Assembly: GCA_017893485.1 (NCBI GenBank)
Contig: CM030362.1
Span: forward strand, 184,720,175-184,784,174
Direction: 5' to 3'
DNA: 64,000 bases
Origin: Hemerocallis citrina
Lineage: Eukaryota > Streptophyta > Magnoliopsida > Asparagales > Asphodelaceae
Shown here: one piece after another, positions 44,373-55,554 of the stretch
Layout of the letters: the number at the start of each line of letters is the position of its first letter
How positions within the stretch are numbered: position 1 is the stretch's first letter
Position numbers and translations under genes: made by a program
The notes under the pieces: generated by a model
The model's database searches: none
Seen by the model: the letters and a program-made list of their open reading frames with translations, nothing else
What the model was told of the DNA's origin: nothing

Positions 44373-44586
44373 TCATATAAGTGTTCAAACATCAGTAAAG
44401 CAACAAAAAAACATCGTATATATGTAGTATGAAATTCAAAACCATCTCAGCATCAAAACAATCCAAATCCAATCGAAAACTTCACAAAAATCCCAAAAAA
44501 CAAATTCGGCTGATACCCTATCAGACCTGAAAACAAGTCATGTTCAAATTCTTCAATGCTTGTTCTTTTGATTCAAAAATCCTTCC
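42379..44586 (-). repeat. 5' LTR of the LARD-like element, truncated
   Basis: Co-linear with 31731-34023, including the minisatellite, GTCGAC cluster and a shorter TG tract. Homology stops abruptly at 44586 (CAAAAATCCTTCC). The outer ~1.55 kb of the LTR, with its promoter, is missing. Confidence 0.9.
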
Positions 44587-46373
44587 TCTATTAGCACTAC
44601 GAGTTGTGGTAGATTTTTCAACAGTTGCCGGGCATCAGAGGAGAAGATGGGGTCGATGATTGGCTTGCATTCATCAACTCAGATGAAGAAGAGGAAAGTG
44701 GAGATGGTGATCAGATAAGTGAGATGAAGCTTCTGCCCCTATTGCCTCATTGGAATATGAAACTTTGATATGCCAACTTCAAAAAGATGTGAATCTTAGG
44801 TTGAACTGTTGACTGTGTTTGACACTATGTTTACTCCCTGTTTGAAAGTTGGTTAACTCTCTGTTTAATCGATATTTTGTCAATTTCAAGCAGATTTGAA
44901 GGTTTATTTGGTTGATTTTGTTAACTCTTTGTTTGATATTTTGTATTGGTTGATCTTGTTTTTTAATTTATTTGTTTATGCTTTCCGGGCCCGGCCAAAG
45001 GCCCAAGCCACCAAAGCAAGGGCTTTAGGTCTTCATTTGGTTTTAGGCCTCCATTTTTTATTTTTTTAATGTACTGAAAAATAGAAAATGCTCCCGCCTC
45101 TTCACCTTTAGCTTTGCTGCTTTGGTTGCCTCTTCACCTTCATCTGTCTGTTTGGTTTCCTAAGCTTTGGTAGCCTCTTCACCTTCATCAGGCTGTATAA
45201 TTGATAATTCCCAAATCCCAAATTTCCAATTCTCATAAACCAGAAACCACTAAACCAAAACTCTCTCTCACTCTCCCTCCAGACTCGTCACTCCCGAATC
45301 CCCCCTCGGCGGTCGGTGCCTCGCCCTTCTGGCCTCGAGTCTATCGCTGACGCGACCTCGATTCTGTCGCCGACACCCACTCTCTTTCCGTCATCGAGTC
45401 TGTTGAGATCGACTCCTAGTCTCCTCCGATCGCTCCCTCAACGGCTCAACGGCTCAAGACTCCGAATCCGATGCAGCCTCGCCCTCGCTACCCCGCTCAA
45501 CAGTCGCTTCCCCCGTACTGGCGCACTCCGGCTCAATGACTCCGAATCTGAGGTAAGCTTGAAATGCTGTAAGCATTTTTTGCCTATTAGAAGACATTCA
45601 AGTGGCTTTCCTGCCTTTTTTATTCTTTCCTTTCCTTTTATCTCACCGTTCATGTTATTTCTTTGGAATCTTTTCTTATTTATTCCATTCTTCTGGTGCA
45701 GTAATATTTCATATACTTATTACATAACCTTAGTGGTAGTATTTCAGGTTGTGACATCCTTGCATATATCATATGGTCTTGTTCAGTAGACATTTTTTAA
45801 TTTTTTCTCATTGAGAAGTAGACATTTTTTAATCTTTTCTCATTGAGAAGAATATGATTTTATTTCAGGTTGTGACATCCTTGTATATATCATATGATTT
45901 TATAACTGAAAGATAAACTCATTTGTCTACCATATTAGTCTATATAACTGAAGCAAATTTTATTCTAATTAACGAAAACAGCATGAATTTGTATGCTTTC
46001 CTAGATGCCTCTAAAGATATTAGCAGATTTTGTAAGCTTTGTAAGCTACACTGTAAGAGTTATACTCAATTAAAAAGCATGTTTCTATTAAAAAGTAAAA
46101 TAAAAAATAACTGAACAATAATATTTCAAGCATCAACCCTCAACAAAAAGTTAGATCATGCTCAAGTGAAGCTTGGTTTCAAATTTTATAATGGTGGGCC
46201 ACTCTCTGGGATTTTTTTTCTTTGTACAATAGCTTTCTTTTCGTTCACTCCCATTGTAGCAGCGTCTAGCGAGAAAAAAATAATTAAAAGACTGGAACAG
46301 AGTTTGTTAATGAGTATAGTTGTAATAGACACTGATATTCTAATAAAATTAGCTGGTTAACAATTAATTGCAA
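44587..46373 (+). other. Unassigned region with one leader-like exon
   Basis: No gene recognised. At about 45240-45555 a C/T- and CG-rich block, unlike its surroundings, ends in TCTGAG/GTAAGC, a good splice donor, and then becomes T-rich. It resembles the first, untranslated exon of a plant gene or of a DNA transposon. Two short duplications occur near 45730-45890 (phrases TTGTGACATCCTTG and TAGACATTTTTTAAT). It may be one locus with 53192 onward, since the copia element at 46379 split it. Confidence 0.35.
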
Positions 46374-46378
46374 TGTTA
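46374..46378. repeat. Target-site duplication TGTTA of the large copia
   Basis: TGTTA precedes the LTR at 46379 and recurs at 53187-53191. Confidence 0.9.
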
Positions 46379-47423
46379 TGTTAGAACCTGAATATAAAAT
46401 AATACTAATTTCCAACAAAGTTGTGAAGAATTCAAATACAGAAAGGAAAACAGTAAGGAAATAAACTTGTACAGAGTCGAGTTTTTAAGAATCTCTGTCC
46501 TTAAAGCAGAATTTGCCCCGTAGTGCGACGGTTACCGGCAAATCGCTTCCCAGGATACAACTGTACCTTCTCTGAAGAATGCAGCACCCTTGCTTCAGAG
46601 ACAACGAACTGCTGTCCGTGTGTACTCTCAGTCGACAGACACTGACTCAGAGCAGAGGAAGAAGAAGACTCAGAGCAGAGGAAGAAGAGAGTAAAAAATG
46701 TCAAAAATCTGTGTCTTCTCTGAAGATTTCAGTCTGGTTTTATAAACTGGGACTGAGACTGTTCAGCAGCCATTACTCTGTAACAGCAGAGTAATGGGGA
46801 CTCTTCAGTTGAGTAACTGGTGAGCCATTACTCTGCTGTTACAGAGTAATGGCCCCAGTTACTGAATCTGAAAGGTCATTTCAGTTCAGTAGGGGAAAAG
46901 GCTGTCTGGGCAAAAAGTAAAATAAAAATTTAAGCCAGACCAAACCAAACCAAGCCAGACCAAACCAAACCAAGCCAAGCCCAACCGAACCGAACCGAAG
47001 CCGAGGCCGAGGCCGAGGCCGGGGCCGGGGCCGGAGCCGGAGCCGGAGCCGGGCCGGGCCGGGCCGGGCGAGCGCGCGCGCGCGCGTGCGCGTGTGTGTT
47101 TGTCATTTTGGCCAAGTCCTCTCTCCACTACACGTTAGTGGTAACCCCCGGGCCACGCCCTCTAGTCCAGTTTTCTAGTATATATACTAGTATAAATCTT
47201 TTCCAATTTCCGATATGGGACTATCCATTTGTTAAGTTGGTACCTTTCAAGTACCCAACTTTGGATCAACATTTCTCATTCATACGGAATTCGTTTTTGG
47301 CAAGTGAGTATACTACGGAATAGTACTCGACGAGAGGATCGCAATCCACTCATTTTTCGGTGCCGCCGGTGGCCGGAGCTCGCCGGAATCCGGCCCGGAA
47401 AACTACAAAAACTAATTCCAACA
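46379..47423 (-). repeat. 3' LTR of the large copia
   Basis: 1,045 bp. It contains two 28-bp hairpin palindromes (46770-46797 and 46825-46852) and a simple repeat at about 46930-47098 that runs from CCAAAC units through GGCCGA/GGCCGG to (CG)n and (TG)n. Confidence 0.93.
46770..46852. repeat. Paired 28-bp palindromes in the LTR
   Basis: 46770-46797 and 46825-46852 are reverse complements of each other. Each is itself an 11-bp inverted repeat (CCATTACTCTG...CAGAGTAATGG) around six bases. In element orientation they lie upstream of the TATA box. The other LTR has them near 52585-52665 with one change. Confidence 0.92.
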
Positions 47424-47999
47424 ATCCCCCACATGAATGGAAATTACCAGACCATGTAATCCAGACACGACAGAAAAACAAAAAACATGACAGAAAGACT
47501 CTGAGAGTACAATTGGAAAATCACTGCATCAGGAATGGTAGTAATTTTTCAACTTTGAACCACCCTTAGTAATTAGCTATCGGATTCACTTGACCAGGTA
47601 GTGATCATGATGTCTTGAACTACCCGGACGTTCATGTGAACCTAGACAATAACTATCACACAGTTTCATCTCCTCACAGAACCAAGTTCTCTTGTTGTGT
47701 TCATTTTGGCCTTGAACATCCCTGGTTAATCATGAGTGAACTTGGAGAATGTAGCCTCTCTTCATTCTCCTAGAAACGGCCCCATTTCACACTCACAAGG
47801 TGATTTCCCATAAAGAGTATCCTGCTATACCCCACTTTTATTTCAAAGCTATGGGAATCATTAAAAGCCAAGCTTATCCTAACTATTTGCAGGCAGCACT
47901 TGTTTTATCATCCTAAGAATGGGTATGAGATGTTAATCTCTAAGTGCTTTCGTTGATTCAACAAGATTTAGTTGTCCCTTTGAACCTAGATCTTGGGAT

Positions 48000-50900
48000 C
48001 TCCAATTTCTAGGTAGGGTTTCCATCAAGTATCCTCTTTCGTCATAGGCTTTAAACCCATTCCTCTTGATGATCTCACAACCTGCTCTCGCGACAGACCT
48101 TTAGTAAATGGATCCGCTAGGTTGTCGGCCGATTTTATATATCCTATAGAGATTACTCCATGGTTTTGTGTCGCCTTCTGATATGACGAGACTTACCATT
48201 ATACATGCAACTCAGTGCCCGTGCTATAGCCGATTGGCTGTCACAGTGTACACATAAGGCAGGCACTGGTTTTTCCCACATAGAGATATCCTCTAAAAAG
48301 TTGCGAAGCCATTCTGCTTCTTCTGCCGCTTTGTCTAAAGCAATGAATTCAGATTTCATGGTGGATCTGGCCAATAGCGTTTGTTTAGAGGATTTCCATG
48401 ACACAGCTGCACCACCAAGTGTAAAGACATATCCACTTGTGGATTTTGAGTTTTTGGAGTCCGATATCCAGTTGGCATCACTGTAGCCTTCCAGTACTGC
48501 TGGATATCTGGTGTAATGCAGCGCATAACTATGAGTATGTCACAAGTAGTTCAATACTCTAGTTATTCCTTTCCAGTGACTTCGTCCTGGATTACTCGTA
48601 TATCGGCTCAGTACGTTTACCGAATGTGCTAGGTCCGGTCTTGTACAATTTGTTAGGTACATCAGACTACCAATTACACGTGCATATTCCAGTTGTGATA
48701 TGCTTTCGCCTGTATTTTTGAACAGGTGAAGACTTGGATCGACGGGACTTTTTGCTGTCCCATTGGAATAATTCTTGAATCTTTCAAGTACTTTCTCAGC
48801 ATAATGAGCTTGAGACAAAGTAATTCCCTCAGATGTCCTGGAGACTTTGATTCCTAGTATGACATCTGCAACTCCCAAGTCTTTCATGTCAAACTTGCCA
48901 CTAAGCATGCTCTTAGTTTGTTTGATAATGTCGTTATTGCTTCCAATAATGAGCATGTCGTCTACGTATAGACAGACCAGAATGTATCCGTTTGGAGTAT
49001 CTTTGATGTAGATACATTTATCACATTCATTTATTTTGAAACCATTTGACATCATAACATTGTCAAATTTTGCATGCCATTGCTTTGGAGCTTGTTTCAG
49101 GCCGTACAGTGATTTTACAAGCCTGCACACTTTATTTTCCTGTCCAGGAACTACGTAACCCTCAGGTTGTTTCATGTATATTTTTTCTTCTAAGTCCCCA
49201 TTTAGAAATGCAGTTTTAACATCCATTTGATGTATTTCCAGGTTACGTAGAGCTGCAATAGCTATCAACATTCTTATGGATGTTATTCTTGTAACTGGGG
49301 AATATGTATCGAAGAAATCTAGGCCCTCTTTTTGCCTAAATCCTTGTACCACAAGTCTAGCCTTATGCTTCTCTGTTGAACCATCTGGTTTCAATTTTTG
49401 TTTGAAAATCTATTTGCATCCTAGAGCTTTACATCCAGAAGGCAAATCGACTAACTCCCATGTATGATTTTGCATAATGGAGTCTATTTCACTTTTGATT
49501 GCTTCCTTCCACATAGGAGCATCAGGCATAGACATGGCTTCCTTGAACGTTCTGGGCTCATTTTCTAACAGAAAAGCCGTCACAAAGTCAGGACCAAATG
49601 ATTTTGATGTTCTAGCCCATTTACTTCGTCTAGGCTCATCGGTATCTTATTCTGGTTCATCAACTGAAGTGCTTGCAGTCTCTTGTTCACGTATACGTTT
49701 AGGGTACGTAGTATCCTTGCACGGAAACACGTGTTCAATGAATGAAGCATTTCTCGATTCCATTATTGTATTTACATGGATATCCGGTATATCCGATTTG
49801 TATACCAAGAACCGATATGCACTACTGTTGTGTGTATAGCCTATGAATATGCAATCAATCGTCTTAGGTCCGATGGTGACCTGTTTCGGATTAGGTACTG
49901 CCACTTTTGCTAGACACCCCCACACTTTGAGGTATTTATAAGAAGGTAAGTTACCTTTCCACAATTCATATGGTGTCTTGCCGGTTTTCTTGTGAGGTAT
50001 TTTGTTGAGAATGTAGTTGGCAGTCAATAACGCTTCCCCCCACATGTTTTGGGGTAGGCTAGAATTCAACAACAAGGCATTCATCATCTCCTTTAGAGTT
50101 CGATTTTTGCGCTCGGCAGTACCGTTTGATTCAGGTGAGTAAGGAGCAGTTGTCTGATGAACTATTCCATGTTCCGAGCAGAACATGTTAAATGGTGCAT
50201 CATATTCTCCTCCTCTATCACTTCTAACGATTTTAATCGTTTTGCCAAGTTGATTCTCAACCTCAAGTTTATATTCTTTGAATTTATCCAAAGCCTCATT
50301 TTTGCTATGTAGCAAATATACATAACAAAATTTTGTGCAATCGTCTATGAAAGTCACAAAGTACTTTTTGCCACCTCTAGTCTGCACATATTTTAAGTCA
50401 CACAGATCCGTGTGAATTAGACCTAGAGTTTCTGTGTTTCTTTCTACAGAACGCGATGGAGTTTTAGTGAGTTTGGCCTCCGTGTAAACTTCACATTTTT
50501 CTGAGTTATCTACCTTAAACTTTGGTAGCATATTCATGTTAACTAATCTACGCATAGAATTTACATTAACATGGCCTAGTCTTTCATGCCAAACAGTAGA
50601 AGACTCAACAACATAGGCAATAGGAGTTATTTCATTAATTTTGGGAACAGCAGGAACAATAGTTTTAGGGATGACTGTCATTACATTAAACTTGAACAGT
50701 CCATCCTTTACATATCCTTTACCCAAATATACCCCATTCTTGGACAGTACAAAATTATCAGAAACAAGTACAACTTTGAACCCATTCTTACTTAGCAAAG
50801 AACCTGATATCAAGTTCTTTCTAATGTCTGGGACATGCAGCACATTTGTGAGTGTTAGCTCTTTGCCTGAAGTCATTTTCAGCACTATCTTCCCTGTTCC

Positions 50901-52040
50901 TTTAATTTTGGAGGTGGAAGAGTTTCCCATGAACAGTTGTTCATCTTTGTTGCACTTCTGGTAGGAGGTGAACATTTCCTTGTCCGAGCAGATATGCTTG
51001 GTGGCCCCAGTATCGTACCACCATTCACGAGGATTGCTCCCCACAAGATTTACCTCTGAAACAACAGCACAGAGGTCCAGGTCAGAGAGACCAGTGGACA
51101 AGTTCTCAGCTATGTGTACATGGGATTTTTCATTTCCTTTTACATGTCCTGTTTTTGAATAATTACTGTCCTTACTGCGGCACTCTGAAATTTTGTGCCC
51201 CAGTTTACCACACTTGTGGCATTTCCCTGCAAACTTCTTTGCAAGTGGCTTTTTGCTTGAGGTCTGTGGCTGAAACTTCCTCTTCTTGCCCTTCTGTTCA
51301 TGCTCCACCACATTGGCATTTTCTATGGACTGATTTCCATAGGACCTCTCAGCCTTGCGATTCTCTTCTTCGATTCGCAACCTGATAATTAGGTCTTCAA
51401 GAGACATCTCCTTTCGTTTGTGTTTGAGATAGTTCTTGAAATCTTTCCACCCAGGTGGAAGTTTTTCAATGAACGCTGCAACCTGGAATGGTTCGCACAG
51501 CGTCATGTTTTCTGCAGCAATGTCATGCATTATAACCTGCAGTTCTTGGACCTGACTCACCACAGTTTTGGAGTCAATCATCTTATAGTCCAGAAATTTG
51601 CCGACAACAAATTTCTTGGACCCGGCGTCTTCTGTTTTGTACTTCTTTTCCAGGGACCCCCACAGAAGTTTGGACGTCTTGAAGACACAATAGACGTTAT
51701 ACAAGGAGTCTACTAGGCCATTCAGGATGTAGTTCCTGCAAAGGTAGTCGCCCTGAGTCCACGCGTCAACTGCAGCAACAGAGTGTGCTTCCATTGGCGC
51801 CAGCATCGGGGCAGATTCATTGAGGAATCTGTCCAGCTTCAATGTGGTCAGGTAGAACTGCATCTTCCCCTGCCACTTTTTGAACCCAGTTCCATTGAAC
51901 TTCTCCGGTTTTTCTCCCACGCTTATGTGCGTGGGCAGAACGACCGAATGTGCCGCAACCGATTGTGCAGTCACATTCTGGGTCACCGGAGTTTGGGTAC
52001 TGATAAGGCCAGCAGCAACTTCAGTTTGTGTGTTTTCCAT
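48000..52040 (-). pseudogene. Copia Gag-Pol polyprotein with nonsense mutations
   Basis: Starts at ATG 52040 (MENTQTEVAAGL). Gag has FKKWQGKMQFYL and a zinc knuckle CHKCGKLGHKISEC near residue 275. Protease shows WYDTGATKH near residue 342. Integrase has WHERLGHV, but the last Cys of its finger is Tyr (KCEVYTEAKL); the catalytic segments HTDLCD, SDRGGEYD and ERKNRTL are present. The frame stops at 49647 (TAA), 49410 (TAG, Trp position) and 48540 (TGA, Arg position). Between them RT is intact with YVDDMLIIG near 48960. RNase H ([24 protein letters not shown]) ends in a frameshift near 48150. Not functional. Confidence 0.95.
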
Positions 52041-52146
52041 GTTTTGATTTTGTTCTCTGAAATTGGTTGAAACAGAAACTATTAGTTATTTTTCCGAACA
52101 GAACCTGTAAACAAACTTCACAAAAATTGTTAGAATCTGTGAGGAG

Positions 52147-52300
52147 AAATTCTGCTTTAAGATTGTTAGAACCTGAATATAAAATAATACTAATTTCCAA
52201 CAAAGTTGTGAAGAATTCAAATACAGAAAGGAAAACAGTAAGGAAATAAACTTGTACAGAGTCGAGATTTTTAAGAATCTCTGTCCTTAAAGCAGAATTT
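52147..52300 (-). other. Inverted repeat spanning the LTR/leader border
   Basis: AAATTCTGCTTTAAG at 52147-52161, in the leader, is exactly complementary to CTTAAAGCAGAATTT at 52286-52300 inside the 5' LTR. The 124-bp loop holds the LTR border. This sits where a primer site is expected. Confidence 0.8.
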
Positions 52301-52547
52301 GCCCCGTAGTGCGACGGTTACCGGCAAATCGCTTCCCAGGATACAACTGTACCTTCTCTGAAGAATGCAGCACCCTTGCTTCAGAGACAACGAACTGCTG
52401 TCTGTGTGTACTCTCAGTCGACAGACACTGACTCAGAGCAGAGGAAGAAGAAGACTCAGAGCAGAGGAAGAAGAAGACTCAGAGCAGAGGAAGAAGAGAG
52501 TAAAAAAAGTCAAAAATCTATGTCTTCTCTGAAGATTTCAGTCTGGT

Positions 52548-52555
52548 TTTATAAA
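52548..52555 (-). promoter_or_regulatory. Probable copia LTR TATA box
   Basis: Minus-strand TTTATAAA, followed about 30 nt later by CATAGATTTTTGAC. It lies downstream of the paired palindromes and is conserved near 46740 in the other LTR. Confidence 0.5.
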
Positions 52556-52769
52556 CTGGGATTGAGACTGTTCAGCAGCCAGCCATTACTCTGTAACAGC
52601 AGAGTAATGGGGACTCTTCAGTTGAGTAACTGGTGAGCCATTACTCTGCTGTTACAGAGTTATGGCCCCAGTTACTGAATCAGGTCTTTTCAGTTCAGTA
52701 GGGGAAAAGGCTGTCTGGGCAAAAAGTAAAATAAAAATTTAAGCCAGACCGAGCCGAGCCGGGCCGGGC

Positions 52770-52770
<1 letters not shown>

Positions 52771-52856
<86 letters not shown>
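52771..52856. repeat. Hexamer microsatellite (GGGCGC)n
   Basis: About 14 uninterrupted units. The same site in the 3' LTR (46930-47098) carries a different, mixed repeat. Confidence 0.95.
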
Positions 52857-52857
<1 letters not shown>

Positions 52858-53191
52858 TGTGTTTGTCATTTTGGCTAAGTCCTCTCTCCACTACACGTTA
52901 GTGGTAACCCCCGGGCCACGCCCTCTAGTCCAGTTTTCTAGTATATATACTAGTATAAATCTTTTCCAATTTCCGATATGGGACTATCCATTTGTTAAGT
53001 TGGTACCTTTCAAGTACCCAACTTTGGATCAACATTTCTCATTCATACGGAATTCGTTTTTGGCAAGTGAGTATACTACGGAATAGTACTCGACGAGAGG
53101 ATCGCAATCCACTCATTTTCCGGTGCCGCCGGTGGCCGGAGCTCGCCGGAATCCGGCCCGGAAAACTGCAAAAACTAATTCCAACATGTTA

Positions 53192-53409
53192 TGCTCTTCA
53201 ATCCAGAAGCTCAGTGTTTTCAGAATGGTTCACTGCAGGCAAAGGCTCAGACATTTTTTATAACAAGTTGAATGCAGAGTTTACAGTGAATTTCTCTGAG
53301 TTTTGTACGTAATCTATGTAGGAATTTTTACTGATTATGAAAGTATTTATGTTAGTAACTAAGATCAGGTCGTAGTTGCTGATAGAGGGAGGAAGGATTG
53401 ATATGTATG
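53192..53409. other. Unassigned single-copy-like sequence
   Basis: Follows the TGTTA duplication and would join 46373 before the copia insertion. Short open stretches exist, but I recognise no gene or repeat. Confidence 0.3.
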
Positions 53410-53662
53410 TAGGGCTGCAAACGAATCGAGCTATTCGCGAGCAATTCGGCTCGAACTCGGTCAAAGCTCGGCTCGAACCGAGCTCGAGCTTAGGTTTTTT
53501 TTTTTTGTGGCTAAGCTCACGAGCTATTCGGCTCGAATACGGTCAAAGCTCGGTCAATGCTTACTTCGAGCCGAGCTCGAGCTCAAAACTGAGCTCGTTT
53601 CGTAAACGAGCCGAACTTGAGCCTGAAGGTATTCGGCTCGGCTCGGCTCGATTGCATCCAAT
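53410..53662. mobile_element. Small terminal-inverted-repeat element (MITE-like)
   Basis: Starts TAGGGCTGCAAACGAATCGAGC and ends in the inverted form (GCTCGATTGCATCCAA). Its interior is made of GCTCGAAC / GAGCCGAGCTCG motifs that fold on themselves. It has the look of plant hAT-type miniature elements. I could not find a clean 8-bp duplication, so the boundary is approximate. Confidence 0.5.
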
Positions 53663-53719
53663 ATAGGGAGTACTAGGGAGTGCGGAAAACCGGTTTTTTC
53701 TCTTTCGCACTGAAATGTA

Positions 53720-53898
53720 ATCTACGAGGATATCAAATTCTGTCAGCTATTCTGTTGAAGCATTGGTTGCTCTGCTTGTAGATTTAGTTTCTCCCTTTGG
53801 CTTTTTGCACATGAGAAATATGCCCAAATATGATGGAATACCTGAGAACGAAACAAGGGAGGGACTCACTGGAATTCAGAAACGAACCTCGGCTTGCT
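53720..53898 (+). other. Exon-like sequence with splice donor, unidentified
   Basis: A stretch without T-rich character is open in at least one frame (YDGIPENETREGLTGIQKR) and ends CTGTCAT/GTAAGT, a strong donor, before T-rich DNA. It may be part of a host gene or of a captured fragment. No family recognised. Confidence 0.25.
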
Positions 53899-53984
53899 GT
53901 CATGTAAGTTTTCTCTTCATGTTGTTTTACTGAATGCACATTTGGTCTAGCTGTTGGACTCCACTTTATATCTCTAATCTCTAA

Positions 53985-54164
53985 TCTCTAATATTATAAT
54001 GCGAGAAGGCCTTAGTGTCATTTGTCATTTTGTCATTCTACCAACATGTGCAACGCACGTACATAACTAATATAAAAAATATTTCCAGTTAAAATTCTCC
54101 CTACGTCAGAGTTTTTTTATTTTTTGAAATTATTAAAACGTGCATCGCACGTGTAAATTACTAG
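53985..54164 (+). mobile_element. Small Helitron-like element
   Basis: Begins TCTCTAATATTATAATG after an A and ends with the hairpin ACGTGCATCGCACGT, 11 nt, then CTAG before a T. TC...CTAG ends, a 3' hairpin and insertion between A and T are Helitron hallmarks. It is about 180 bp and carries no genes. A second similar hairpin (GTGCAACGCACGTA) is near 54048. Confidence 0.55.
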
Positions 54165-54165
54165 T

Positions 54166-54173
54166 ATAAATAC
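54166..54173. repeat. 8-bp target duplication ATAAATAC
   Basis: Repeated at 55100-55107 around the hAT-like element. Confidence 0.9.
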
Positions 54174-55099
54174 TAGGGGTGGGCATCGGTCGGTGTCCGA
54201 CCTAATATATACCATCCACCACCGATCCAAAAAAGTTCGGTTTTTAAATTTTCTCATCCGCAACCAATCCGAATCTTAATTGGATCGGTTTTCATCCAAG
54301 CCGATTAAGCTCGGTTTGGATTGGATTGGATGGTCGGTTTGGCGTGCTACTTTTCACCTTCAACATCACTCATAATTTTGTTGAAATTTAAAAGATCAAC
54401 TTCAATCAAACTTAAGAAACAACCTGTTATTTGTTATTCAAAAAGGAATTTAAAATGAAAATTCATAAAACCACAAGTTGTTAATGAATTTTGCACTAAT
54501 GGCCTAATTGTTTGAGATGATGACGTTTAAATGGGTGAGATAAACTGTTTTTTTACTTGCATACTTCTGTAATCTTAGTTTATTATCATAAAAGAAACAT
54601 CAATAACCATACCTAATTGAATTTCAGGTACAATAAAAAAAATTAGAAAATAATTTCTGCTTGACTTGATTAAAGTAACTACTAAATGTTACATCAGCTT
54701 CATGATTCTATTAAGCTGGGCCACACTGTAAATCAAGCATTTCTTAACAACATAACACAGGATTATGGAGAATCAAAACATTGGTAGAACAACTGCTCGG
54801 TTTATATTAAAGAAATTAAAGAAGACTATTTGTATCTCCAAGAAAATAAGAAATTACTATTTGTATATTCAAGAAATTAAAGGAGAAATATATTTTTTAC
54901 GGACTTATGCATAGAGGTACGGTTGGTTCGGTTTCATTGGTTATTTGAAAGCCCCATCCAACAACCAAATCGGTCCAGTTGGCTATTGACGATCAAGAAC
55001 CGGACTAACCCAAACCCCCAATTGGTTCGGTTAAAAACCGGTCGGTTCAATTTAGATTAGTTTGGATTGGTCAGTTTGGATAATAGTTGTCCATCCCTA
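54174..55099. mobile_element. Non-autonomous hAT-like element A
   Basis: Termini TAGGGGTGGGCATCGG and, inverted, TAGGGATGGACA, with a perfect 8-bp duplication, the length made by hAT transposases. The ends contain CGGTTT/TTGGATTGG motifs. The 926-bp interior is A/T-rich without a transposase or any recognised gene. Confidence 0.85.
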
Positions 55100-55107
55100 A
55101 TAAATAC

Positions 55108-55546
55108 CAATTAAATTATCATTTCTCACAAATCATTTGTAGTACATAACACCAACTACTTCCATTTCAGAAGCCAAATCTTGTCTTTAGAGAAATTATA
55201 TATACATAGAAACAGAAACATCACATAATCACATTCAATGCATAATTAATTCTCACAATTTTTGCCCCCTGCATACCATCTTGCATGTCTGGAGTGCGTT
55301 GACTAACCAACCCGTATATATATACGCACGTGTTAAATCTATTACTTCAGCTTAAGTAATCTACATACGTGCTGCGTGCTCTTCTTGTCCGAAAGTTCAA
55401 GACGTTTTATTCTTTAACTGAACGAGGGAGAAGGATATATATGTTTACAACCGCTCTCTCGAGAACAGTGGCAGGACTAGAACTGTAACCCTTCACATTG
55501 AGTATTCCAAAAAGAAGCCTTCACATAGCGAAATTATATTAAAAAT
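55108..55546. other. Unassigned A/T-rich sequence
   Basis: No gene, repeat or structured element recognised between the two hAT-like elements. Confidence 0.4.
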
Positions 55547-55554
55547 CCTTCTAT
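55547..55554. repeat. 8-bp target duplication CCTTCTAT
   Basis: Repeated at 57457-57464 around the outer hAT-like element. Confidence 0.9.

Larger units (their letters stand above)
31731..44586 (-). mobile_element. Large retrotransposon derivative (LARD-like) with non-coding interior
   Basis: Minus-strand element: truncated 5' LTR (44586-42379), primer site at 42375-42362, interior of about 3.0 kb (42378-41271 and 37441-35572) without any gag or pol frame, purine tract at 35590-35572, and full 3' LTR (35571-31731). A solo LTR of another family (37442-41265) is inserted in the interior. Long LTRs and a coding-free interior fit the LARD class. The LTR ends TGTAACACCCC...GGGGCGTTACA resemble the Tekay ends, so a Tekay-like partner is likely. 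The 5' LTR is broken at 44586, so its target duplication cannot be tested. Confidence 0.85.
46379..53186 (-). mobile_element. Complete Ty1/copia element, mutated
   Basis: 6.8 kb on the minus strand with LTRs 46379-47423 and 52164-53186, purine tract ATGTGGGGGAT at 47434-47424, and a single gag-pol frame broken by point mutations. The LTRs are near-identical apart from repeat-length changes, so insertion is recent. The usual tRNA-Met primer site is not visible next to the 5' LTR. Gene order protease, integrase, RT, RNase H is that of Ty1/copia. I do not assign a lineage. Confidence 0.95.
52164..53186 (-). repeat. 5' LTR of the large copia
   Basis: 1,023 bp. Relative to the other LTR it has one more 21-bp ACTCAGAGCAGAGGAAGAAG unit (near 52435-52495), a few substitutions, and a pure hexamer array in place of the mixed simple repeat. 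Confidence 0.93.

Noticed and set aside
44600..44770. hAT transposase C-terminus
   Set aside because: A short segment reads VDDWLAFINSDEEEES in one frame, but the dimerisation motif expected before it is not present.
44980..45080. hAT terminus near CCGGGCCCGGCCAAAGGCCC
   Set aside because: It looks like some hAT ends, but no partner end and no 8-bp duplication were found.
46166..46360. Small frame with a hydrophobic stretch
   Set aside because: No ATG start, no conservation signal, and surrounded by A/T-rich non-coding DNA.
46886..47128. Gly/Leu- and Ala/Pro-rich minus-strand frames
   Set aside because: They are translations of the simple repeat in the copia LTR.
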